Assembly: GCA_030762935.1 (NCBI GenBank)
Contig: CM060900.1
Location: 286,040,784 to 286,104,783 of the forward strand
Origin: Hymenopus coronatus
Taxonomy: Eukaryota > Arthropoda > Insecta > Mantodea > Hymenopodidae
Length of the DNA stretch: 64,000 nt
Reading direction: 5' to 3'
Shown: one piece after another, positions 55,715 through 64,000 of the stretch
Layout: each line of letters opens with the position of its first letter
How positions within the stretch are numbered: position 1 is the first letter of the stretch
Translations under genes and position numbers: made by a program
Notes under the pieces: generated by a model
What the model saw: the letters and a program-made list of their open reading frames with translations, nothing else
Told to the model about the DNA's origin: nothing
Databases searched by the model: none

Positions 55715-58700
55715 ATGGCACCAAAACTAAAACCCCTTAATTTAAATAAAGACGTTGGAAAGGAAGTAGTCGAGTCATGTGGTCCTCGCTACTTGGTTAT
55801 TCATAGGACAGAGGAAGGTAAGAAGTTCCAGTACTCCTCCGTACGATGTGATTTATCCCCGGAGGACGGTGTCCCGGCACATGGGGGCACTATGATGCTT
55901 ATTCGAGATGATATTTTTGCCAACTCCGTACCCATACAATCTGCAATCCAGTCCGTTGCTGTCAGCATTAAGCTACCCTCCGCTTTATTCACCATTTGCA
56001 GTATCTATTTGCCTCCATCTGCGGACCTCTCGCAGAGCGACTTAGAACACCTCATTTCGCAGTTCCCACCACCCTTTTTATTGGTAGGCGACGTGAATGC
56101 CCATCACCCTCTTTGGGGCTCTCCTCGGGCTTGTGCGAGAGGTACGCTACTTAAAGATTTCTTGGATAGTCAGAATCTTGCTCTCTTGAACACCGGAGAA
56201 CCCACCTTTCTTTCTGACGCCTTTCATAGTTTTTCACACATTGACATTGCAATTTGTTCCCCTCAGCTAGCAGTCACCTTATGCTGGAATATCATCTCGG
56301 ATTTGCATTCTAGTGACCACTTTCCTTGTCGTATTAGTGTCTTGACACCCGTTGTATGTTCCACCCGTTTACCTAGTTGGCGCCTAGACCACGCCAGCTG
56401 GGAACTGTACTCCCACTTGGCTGAATTTAGCTACGAAGAGCACGACTCTGTGAACCACTTGGTCGAACATCTCACAGGGACCATTCTTTCTGCTGCTGAG
56501 CAATCCATTCCGCGTTCGACTGGCTACAGCCGTCGATTTCCGGTACCTTGGTGGACCGATGACTGTCGGGATGCTATTCGCGCTCGCAGACGAGCTCTAC
56601 GGGTTTTCCAGCGTTTTCCTACACTGGATAACCTGATACACTATAAACTGATGCGTGCACATTCTAGGCGGGTTATTAAGGATAGCAAAAAGATGTCATG
56701 GAATAAATTCGTGGGTTCCTTTAATCGACATACACCTTCCTCAGTCGTATGGGATAAGTTAAGACGTGTGGCTGGGAAACTGAACCATATGCCCATCGCC
56801 GGTCTCAAAACACTTACCGGAGCTGTTGTTGATACATTTGACGTGGCGAATACTTTAGGCAGTGCTTTCGCTCAGGGGTCTAGCTCAGGCAATTATTCCC
56901 CTGAGTTTCTTACAGTTAAGAATCAGGTGGAATCTCAAGAATTCTCGTTTCTTTCTGGCAACCTTGAGGATTATAATCGCCTTTTCACCCTGGCAGAGCT
57001 AGACAATGTACTCTCCTCTTCACGACACTCAGCACCAGGTCCAGATGGTATCCAAGTCCAAATGTTGCAACATCTCTCTCCTGATGGCAAAGATTTCCTA
57101 CTCGAGGTCTATAATCGTGTCTGGGTTGATGGCATTTTTCCAGACAAGTGGCGGGAGGCCACCATCATACCCATTCTTAAACCTGGAAAGGACCGCCATC
57201 TTCCTTCCAGTTACCGTCCTATTTCCCTCACCAGTTGCGTGTGCAAGGTGATGGAACGCATGATCAATGAACGGTTGGTGTGGTGGCTGGAATCCCACAA
57301 TCTTCTGACGAACATCCAGTGTGGCTTTCGACGACGACGTTCAACTGCTGACCACCTTGTCTCTCTGTCAACTCAGATTATGGACGGGTTTCTTAAGAAC
57401 AGCCCCACAGTTGGGATATCTTTTGACCTCGAGAAGGCCTACGACACGTGTTGGCGGGCGGGAATATTGCGTTCTCTGCACAACTGGAACATACGTGGAC
57501 GCCTACCGTTGGTCATTCAGGAGTTTATGCGGGACCGCGTTTTTCGAGTGAGGGTGGGCTCGGTTTTTTCTAACCATTTTATTCAAGAGAACGGAGTGCC
57601 GCAGGGCTCGGTACTCAGCGTGACTCTATTTGCTATTGCGATAAATTCCATATCACTATGTGTGCCTCAAGGTGTCTCTTCCTGTTTATTCGTTGACGAC
57701 TTTGCCATCTTCTGTACTTCTCAGCGTACACCGTTTTTGGAACGCCGTCTCCAGCGGTGTTTGGACAATCTCTATGCTTGGAGCTCGAAACACGGTTTTC
57801 GTTTCTCCGCTGAGAAGACAGTCTGCTTTAACTTCTGGCGCCGTAAGTGGCAAATGCCGCCGTCTCTTCGACTCGGGCCAGATTTACTTCCTTTCGCAGA
57901 CGAGGCGAGATTCCTTGGTTTGATCTTCGATCGGAAACTTTGTTGGGCACCACAAATAGCACAGCTTAGATCACGATGTGACCGTTCTCTAACTCTTTTA
58001 CGGATACTAAGTGGCAAATCTTGGGGTGCGGATCGGACGGCATTGCTCCGTCTTTATCGTGCTGTGATTCGTTCGAAGTTGGACTATGGCAGCATTGTGT
58101 ATTCTTCAGCTCGACCTTCAGTTCTCAGAAGGTTAGACACAGTCCATAACCAGGGCATCCGTGTGGCCGTTGGAGCTTTTCCAACGAGCCCAGTTGTTAG
58201 CCTCTACGCCGAATCGGGAGAACCTCCTCTGTGTTGCCGGCGTGATGTCCTGCTTGCTAATTATGGCTGTGGGCTGAAGTGTATGCCTGGGCATCCAACT
58301 TATCACGCGTTTTTCTCCCCTGAGCTGCACGAGCGATACTGCCTCCGCTCTCTGAGCCCCAGGCCAGTAGGTTTTCGTTTCCGTGTGCTTCTACGCCAGC
58401 ACCATGTTGACATTCCTCGGCTGTTATCCAAGGGAGAGAGTATACACCCCCCTTGGTTACGCGCTACCTCCCATGTCGATCTCGGGATGACACTTTACGG
58501 GAAATCTGTTACGCCTCTTGATAGTATTCGTCGTTGCTTTTTAGAATTTTTATCCAAATACAGTGGCCGTATTTGTATTTACACCGATGGTAGTAAGAGC
58601 CCCGACGGTGTTGGATGTGCCTTTGTCACTGGCAACTTCTACTTACGGTTTGCCAAGTTGTACATCATTATATTCTGCCGAGCTATATGCTATTTATCAA

Positions 58701-58735
58701 GCCCTTCTGTATATTCGACGTCGAAAATTAGGTGA
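55715..58735 (+). CDS. I-like LINE fused ORF: gag start, partial endonuclease, RT, RNase H start
   Basis: 1006 codons. Residues 1-42 (LNLNKDVGKEVVESCGPRYL and on) look like an ORF1 gag N-terminus. From about 53 the sequence is endonuclease lacking its first ~60 residues: GDVNAHHPLWGS 125-136, SSDHFP 199-204. RT spans about 420-670: SAPGPDG 439-445, FDLEKAYD 570-577 (catalytic Asp), GVPQGSVLS 627-635 and FVDDFAIF 659-666 (catalytic Asp pair). RNase H starts at YTDGSK 956-961. A frameshift near 58630-58650 ends homology around residue 972; residues after that are spurious. The RT motifs are intact, but the endonuclease lost its Asn and Glu side. The gag-endonuclease join keeps the frame open, so the fusion is a deletion product of the usual two ORFs. 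Probably inactive in cis. Confidence 0.88.
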   Translation: MAPKLKPLNLNKDVGKEVVESCGPRYLVIHRTEEGKKFQYSSVRCDLSPEDGVPAHGGTMMLIRDDIFANSVPIQSAIQSVAVSIKLPSALFTICSIYLPPSADLSQSDLEHLISQFPPPFLLVGDVNAHHPLWGSPRACARGTLLKDFLDSQNLALLNTGEPTFLSDAFHSFSHIDIAICSPQLAVTLCWNIISDLHSSDHFPCRISVLTPVVCSTRLPSWRLDHASWELYSHLAEFSYEEHDSVNHLVEHLTGTILSAAEQSIPRSTGYSRRFPVPWWTDDCRDAIRARRRALRVFQRFPTLDNLIHYKLMRAHSRRVIKDSKKMSWNKFVGSFNRHTPSSVVWDKLRRVAGKLNHMPIAGLKTLTGAVVDTFDVANTLGSAFAQGSSSGNYSPEFLTVKNQVESQEFSFLSGNLEDYNRLFTLAELDNVLSSSRHSAPGPDGIQVQMLQHLSPDGKDFLLEVYNRVWVDGIFPDKWREATIIPILKPGKDRHLPSSYRPISLTSCVCKVMERMINERLVWWLESHNLLTNIQCGFRRRRSTADHLVSLSTQIMDGFLKNSPTVGISFDLEKAYDTCWRAGILRSLHNWNIRGRLPLVIQEFMRDRVFRVRVGSVFSNHFIQENGVPQGSVLSVTLFAIAINSISLCVPQGVSSCLFVDDFAIFCTSQRTPFLERRLQRCLDNLYAWSSKHGFRFSAEKTVCFNFWRRKWQMPPSLRLGPDLLPFADEARFLGLIFDRKLCWAPQIAQLRSRCDRSLTLLRILSGKSWGADRTALLRLYRAVIRSKLDYGSIVYSSARPSVLRRLDTVHNQGIRVAVGAFPTSPVVSLYAESGEPPLCCRRDVLLANYGCGLKCMPGHPTYHAFFSPELHERYCLRSLSPRPVGFRFRVLLRQHHVDIPRLLSKGESIHPPWLRATSHVDLGMTLYGKSVTPLDSIRRCFLEFLSKYSGRICIYTDGSKSPDGVGCAFVTGNFYLRFAKLYIIIFCRAICYLSSPSVYSTSKIR

Positions 58736-59375
58736 CTGCCTTATTCTTAGTGATTCCCTTAGTGCCCTTCAGAGCATTCGTGAGCTGTACAATTACCATC
58801 CTTTGGTGCAGCGCATCCAGGACGTTCTCCGCATTTTGCACGCTTCTGGTTTTAATGTGGAGTGCACATGGATTCCTGGACACGTTGGCTTGCCAGGGAA
58901 TGACACAGCGGATTTGGCAGCGAAATCGGCAGTCACAGCGCCCAGTGCTACGATTACTCATTCAACAGCAGAAGATTTTAGAGTGGCTGTACGGAGAGCC
59001 GTTTTTTCGACTTGGCATGCGGAGTGGTCGGCTCTCCGTGGTAATAAGCAGCGAGAGGTGAAGGACCTCCCTGTCAACTGGGTAACCTCCTCTCGTTTAT
59101 TCCGCCGCGAGGAGGTAGTACTAGCTCGACTAAGAATTGGCCACTGTATTTTTACTCACAGTTACCTTTTTAAACGTGGACCTGCTCCTGTCTGTGCGCT
59201 CTGTGGGGAGGCACAGACAGTTCGTCATGTGTTGCTGGAGTGTGGTCACCTGGCACACATTCGGTCATCTATGGGCATGCCGGCCTCTCTTGCTGAGGTC
59301 CTGGCAGATGACCCAAGAGCAGTGGACAGGGTTCTTATATTTTTAGCAAAAGTTTCTTTTACCTTGACGTTTTAG
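58563..59375 (+). pseudogene. I-like LINE: remainder of RNase H and C-terminal Cys motif
   Basis: A 270-codon frame, +1 relative to the upstream ORF. Its first 30 residues are spurious, and homology starts at SLYSAELYAIYQALL (36-49), the RNase H Glu block. It continues with ILSDSLSALQSI (61-72, catalytic Asp in SDS), then WIPGHVGLPGNDTADLAAK (103-121, His and Asp), and ends with VCALCGEAQTVRHVLLEC: Cys 211, Cys 214, His 222, Cys 227. All four RNase H catalytic-type residues can be seen if both frames are considered. The Met start is artificial; the true frame joins the upstream ORF near 58640 by a single-base indel. Confidence 0.85.
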
Positions 59376-59631
59376 TGTGATAGCAGTTTTTTTTTAAACT
59401 CTTTTGGTTTTAATGTGTTGATTTTAGATGGAGTTTTATATCCAGCTCTGTTTAGAGGGCTGGACAGTTCTGTTACTTCCGTTTCAACTGTGTTAGCTCT
59501 TTTACTTGTGTTTACTTTTTTTTTTTTTTTTGTATTTTCTTACTGCCTATTGCCAAGTTTAAATCATAAGGGCGCTTAAGACCTCGGCAGTTGAGTGCCC
59601 ATAAACACCATTATCATCATCATCATCATCA
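59376..59631 (+). other. 3' UTR of the I-like LINE with stem-loop and ATC tail
   Basis: It contains a T run (59517-59531) and a stem GGGCGCTTAA (59570-59579) pairing with TTGAGTGCCC (59591-59600), then ATAAACACC and about seven ATC/ATT units. A corresponding stem (AGGGCGCT/AGCGCCCTT) is kept in copy 2 at 36201-36232. Such a structure is a candidate recognition element for the RT. Confidence 0.7.
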
Positions 59632-59639
59632 TCCAGATT

Positions 59640-60224
59640 CAGTGTTGAATATTGGATGGAAACGCGGACTGGAATAATACTGAACCTTGGAGGCTATTCG
59701 CTTAGAAAGTGGGATCGAATCGAAATTTGGTTGCTTGGAAACGCCTATCGATTAGAATTGTATAGAATAAGCCAAATATTCTTACTTCTACTGCAAACTT
59801 GTCAACACGCTGCACCTCCTCATTTTGTTTTATTCAATAAATTTGCTAAGAAATGGAGTAATAAAACATGAAACAGCCACTTTTACCATACCAACTAGCA
59901 ATTTATTATTCTCAAAACACATCCACGAGCCTCAAAACCTGCTAATAGGAGAAAAAAAGTAGCATGCGTTTACCAGGTGTGCCAACGTAAATGCAAGTCA
60001 GCCCTCATGAAAGTTTGAATTAAGTATCTAGAACCTCGTATCCAAATCGATCTCAATTCTTAGTAGATTTAACATGTGAACCACATATTGTATTCAGTTT
60101 GAATTTGACTCTAATGGAATTCAGTTCCCTCTGTAAATGAGGTCTATCTGTTCCATTCATCTCTCTGAGGCACCAGTCACAATAAAGAAAGGAATTATAC
60201 ATTTCTTTTTCCATGTATTGCCAG
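59640..60224. other. Flank; ends in a pyrimidine-rich splice-acceptor-like tract
   Basis: No gene or repeat in most of it. The last 30 bases (TACATTTCTTTTTCCATGTA then TTGCCAG) resemble a 3' splice site for the candidate exon that follows. Confidence 0.5.
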
Positions 60225-60388
60225 CTTCTGACGATGACAAAGACAGCAGGATGACGGTCGTCGATTTTCCAGCCCCATTACGGACAATGCGTAATCGAAA
60301 AAACAACAACAATGTTACGGATGAATCGCTGAATGATAATACTGGAAGCGGATCAAAGCAGTCGTCGCCTCAGCTGACTGATATAAAA
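60225..60388 (+). CDS. Candidate internal coding exon of an unknown host gene
   Basis: The only segment that looks like a host exon. An open frame (60137-60412, plus) contains, between an acceptor-like pyrimidine tract plus AG at 60223-60224 and a strong donor AAA|GTAAGA at 60389, 54 codons plus two leading bases: SDDDKDSRMTVVDFPAPLRT, then MRNRKNNNNVTDESLNDNTG and SGSKQSSPQLTDIK. It is 164 nt, incoming phase 2 and ending on a codon boundary. The composition is hydrophilic and low complexity in part, as in cytoplasmic linkers. I do not recognise the protein. It is more GC-rich than its flanks. It could still be chance. Confidence 0.42.
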
Positions 60389-60394
60389 GTAAGA

Positions 60395-62811
60395 TGCGCG
60401 TTAGCACACTGAATGGACACAGTATTGCGATCACACATTTTACGCCATCTACTATAAAAGTGGCGCTCTTGCATTGAGACGTGTCCTGCCATTTTAAATG
60501 CTTACGCCAAATGCTAGTGTTGGCTCGATGCAACACTATTTATTTCCCAATTACTTATAAAGGTTTATGAATTTAAATTGTGAACATAATGCTTGTTATT
60601 CAGTTTAAAACCTGCGGTGCAATCAGACCAATGCCGCGTGTAATTCACGGATTTAGAAACACCTGTCTACTTCTTGCATTACGTCTACGGCTCCATTGTC
60701 AAAGGTCTTCTTCCCTCGCTCATGCGCTTATATGTGTATAGAGCCGTAGTCCATCGCTTGGAATAACACACGTTTTGCCAGTGGATGCATGCAATCAAAT
60801 TAATTTGTCTGCTAGCATGGATCACCCAAAAACGAAAAGTTACAATTTAGCGGTAATAAAATGTTGCTTAAAGCTGAACAATTTACCAGCGCGGTTAGAT
60901 ACTATTCGAGTTTGTAATTGACTTTGTAATAGCTACTATAAGACTACCTTGACGATTCTCGGACATTTAAAAGTTTCAAAGCTCAGAGTCAATGCTTCCT
61001 CTATATACCTAACTATTGAGTTATTTTGTACACTTTAATAATAAAAATAAAAGTTAAAAATTAATAATAAAAATATAAATAACAATAATTAAAAATTAAT
61101 AATAATAATAATAATAATAATTACATGTTAATATCAATGACATTTCTCTTTAACACACTGATGTATTTAACGACACGTTTAGCAATATATGGCTGCTTTT
61201 ATAACACATTTCGTCACTTTTCAAATAAAATGTGAATCCTTTAAGGTAACGCATCTGCGAAATTCCTAAATCTAACAGTTTTCAACTAATCAGCCTGAAC
61301 TTTTGAACATGCATTTATTTTGTACAGTAGTTACATGCTTTAAAATTTGATTTGTGTATCATAAGTAGTTTTTGGGTTATTAATTTTTAAATTAAAAATC
61401 TGGTGCGAAATTCAAATCGCTCTACACGATAAAAATGATGAAAAATGTAATTTTTTATTTTTCAAAGTATGCATTTAGGTATCAGTAACAGAACTATCAT
61501 ATGAATTTATCGTACCACAATTAGTTCTAGAGGTAAAAATATTAAAGCAAGAAGCAGTAAAACATTCAAGAAATTCTATACCATTGATTTCAATCATCTA
61601 TAATTACAACAATATTATGAATTTTAAAAAATCATATGATAGAAACCCTTTTCTGCTTGTTAAGAACCTAACCTGAAAAATATAAGAGGGCTTGAATAAC
61701 ACCTGCATCGTGTGGAACACTTTGAATGGCAAAAAATGTTGAAAAAACTGCAGACGAGCAAATCAAGTTTTAAAGTTCTAAACATTTTCCGTCTAAGTTG
61801 CATACCTTCAAACAGTCTAAAACCCTTCAGACAGATAAGTTGGACCCTCCTCCTCTTCCTTCTCTCCTCTGCAGCAGTTTTCTTCAATTTTAGTTTAGGA
61901 GAAACAAATTATTTAATTCTCATTGTATTAATTTTTTTTTCTAGAGAAATATGAAGTTTATTATTTAATTACACAAGCACTGGTGATATTAGAAAAAAAT
62001 ATCTCATCAATTTTCTTTTGTACTATTTTCAATCAAGCATAAAAATGTTCAAGCTTCTGTTTCGAAAACTGTATCGTGTGGAACAATTTAAAGTTTTGAA
62101 AACTGTTTCTTTGTAAATATTAGAATGTCATAATCTCCTGCATAAATTTGAAACCAAGAAAATCTGTTAACTCTCACGGACTGATTACACAAATTCCCCA
62201 GGAATATAAAAAGAAAAGAAAAACTGCAAGCCATTTGGTCCGAGTCAAGCTGCACTCTGCCGCCAAACAGTCTCTATTTCAAGGCCGGATATATGCTGTT
62301 GCTGGGGTGTGCGGAGGCACGCCGGGTGCTCTATCTCGCATGTGGTTTAGGATGGGGAGGGTCCAGGTTAAATAATTTGTGGTACGGCATGCCTGGATGA
62401 TGACGGGGCAGGTAGAAGCACCCGGTGTGAGATGTGTTTTGTAAGTTTTCAAACATATTACTATACTCACTTTTTTAGTTATTAGTGCAAATTATTGTAT
62501 TTTCAACTTGAAATAGAAACATTTAAGGCCAAATGCGGTTGGCCAAAACCAAATTTATGATTTTTACCAATTTTTCACCATAGTGAAAAGGTTAAAGCAG
62601 TCATCCATTTAAATCGTCAGGTGATACGGTTTAAAGCGCCGCATGGTATTACAAATAATAAGAAATTGAACTACAAGCATTACATTAATTAGGCAAAAAT
62701 ACAGTTTTTCCACTTTTTGCGCTTCTCAACAGAATCTTGTAATACTTCCTAATTCGGTCTAACGACAACAAAAACAAGACTAATAAATTATTATTATTAT
62801 CATCGTCGTTG

Positions 62812-62815
<4 letters not shown>
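60395..62815. other. No recognised feature
   Basis: About 2.4 kb, AT-rich. An AAT/AATA-rich block is at 61035-61120. A GC-richer island at 62240-62430 (GCCGCCAAACAG to GCATGCCTGGATGATGACGG) has no motif. If the exon call is right, this is intron. Confidence 0.5.
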
Positions 62816-62847
<32 letters not shown>

Positions 62848-62928
62848 GAACGGATTATGAAGCACTATAATATTCTATTGAAAATGTGTGTACCGTTAAT
62901 GATAAAAGCAAAGAATGGGAAGATATTC

Positions 62929-62962
<34 letters not shown>
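62806..62962. repeat. Two (TTA)n microsatellites
   Basis: TTA units at about 62812-62847 and 62928-62962, separated by about 80 bp of normal sequence. The surrounding open frame of Leu or Tyr runs is an artefact. Confidence 0.95.
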
Positions 62963-62964
62963 TT

Positions 62965-64000
62965 ATTGCTGTTACTTATGATTATGATTATTATTAGTCG
63001 GCGCATGTTGATGAAATATCATCTTTGTGTTTTTCAGATAAGAACAATTCCCAGTGGTATAGATATGTATTTTAAGTTGTAACGAATCAGAATCATATAT
63101 TTTTATGTTGCATTTGTTTGCATTTTTCTCTAGTCTGGCTCATGTTATTCGACATATTAGCGCATTTTTCCTTCTTTTGGATTTTGTATTTTAAATTGAA
63201 ACTAAATAATATTTTAATAGCTGAATAAAGCAACTAGCAATACTGGTTGTTATATAAAAATAGTCTTAAGTAGTCGCATTTCCAGGAAACAGAACCAGTG
63301 CTCTGTCTTTATTCTTCAATAAGATTACAAGATTAAACTTAGCGTAAGAGTGACGTAGATGTTTCAGAGGTCACAACAGCTAAGGGTAAAGACTCACTGA
63401 CTTTGTTATACATAGTGCGTTTATCCCAATAGAGTGTATATGGATGTAATGCGCTTGCATCAGCAACGTGAGTGTTATTCTGAGAAAGGTCACGACCCAG
63501 CTTCCAGGATATCATCAAGGGTTACTAGTTCTTATAGAACATGAGTTTATTTGCTATCAATGCTAAATACACCAAGTACTCGCTTGGATACTAACGTTGT
63601 GCGATGTATTAAATGTATTTATACCATTCTTTATGAAGGTTCTCGGAAATCCAATGGCAGATGACAGTGGAGTCATAAGTCACGCACCGTCAGCTATGCC
63701 TTGATGTGGAGAAGTTTAGCTTCTGTATAGATATATCTTTCTAATAAAGTAATACAATGCAGTAAAATACCGAAAGTAAAACCAACAAAAATTGTGCTTT
63801 ACACAGGCTAGTCAACGAGTTCGGGAAAGATGTATTTGTAACAGATGGAAGTGTTCTATTTTGTAAATTGTGCAGGTTAAACTAAGTGCGGAGAAGCGCT
63901 TTGTTGTGCAGCAGCACATTGAACGTGAAAAACATACAAACACTGTAACGAATACTAAAAACAGAACGTTTTCTCAGGTTCTTCTAGAGCAAACTTCTAG
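62965..64000. other. No recognised feature
   Basis: About 1 kb to the window end, without long frames or repeats. Confidence 0.5.

Larger units (their letters stand above)
55254..59631 (+). mobile_element. I-like LINE with intact ends, internally deleted (copy 1)
   Basis: The 8-bp repeat TCCAGATT at 55246-55253 and 59632-59639 brackets the element. Order: a 460-bp GC-rich 5' leader (55254-55714), a fused gag-start/endonuclease/RT/RNase H frame (55715-58735), a second frame with the rest of RNase H and the Cys motif (58563-59375), and a 3' UTR with a stem-loop and an ATC-repeat tail (59612-59634). At 4.4 kb it is about 1 kb shorter than full-length I-superfamily elements, because most of ORF1 and the start of the endonuclease are deleted. 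It is the best preserved element here and probably the youngest LINE. Confidence 0.9.

Overview
This window looks like a gene-poor, repeat-dominated stretch of a large, AT-rich arthropod genome, probably an insect (moderate confidence for arthropod, low for insect). The evidence is the repeat content: R1-, Jockey- and I-like LINEs, a mariner, a gypsy fragment, a ZMYM/DUF4371-type hAT, several tRNA-derived SINE families, and no bacterial-style operons. No complete host gene is visible. The only host-gene candidate is one possible internal coding exon at 60225-60388 (+).

Layout. 0.2-3.5 kb: a decayed R1-clade LINE on the minus strand. 3.5-8 kb: unassigned DNA with scattered SINEs. 8.06-9.0 kb: about nine units of a 105-115 bp tandem satellite between ATT microsatellites. 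11.3-14.7 kb: a short foldback repeat and two almost identical tRNA-Gly-like SINEs, each with a long target-site duplication. 15.4-16.5 kb: a minus-strand composite of a Jockey RT tail, two 5S-rRNA-like modules and three adjacent hairpins, followed by a third SINE copy. 16.5-17.5 kb: extremely AT-rich DNA. 18.0-20.8 kb: an R1-like LINE abutting a Jockey pseudogene, both minus. 21.5-23.8 kb: a LINE with an RNase H domain, interrupted by a nested SINE and ending in a palindromic microsatellite. 24.3-25.1 kb: a dead hAT transposase (+). 27.7-29.4 kb: a mariner with an internal duplication, sitting in a (CATA)n tract. 32.7-33.7 kb: a gypsy protease/early-RT relic (-). 36.17-39.3 kb: a 5'-truncated I-like LINE (-). 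40.6-41.2 kb and 42.7-49.8 kb: two large, diverged inverted repeats. 50.8-51.06 kb: a SINE with a 14-bp TSD. 55.25-59.63 kb: the best-preserved element, an I-like LINE (+) bounded by an 8-bp TSD and carrying a gag-start/endonuclease fusion.

The coding parts do not form a pathway. They are layers of mobile DNA, some nested (a SINE in a LINE, a mariner in a microsatellite). The I-like LINE and the tRNA-Gly-like SINE copies look youngest. The R1, Jockey, hAT and gypsy copies are broken by stops and frameshifts. Family calls come from reading motifs by eye; no database search was possible, and element ends without a target-site duplication are approximate.
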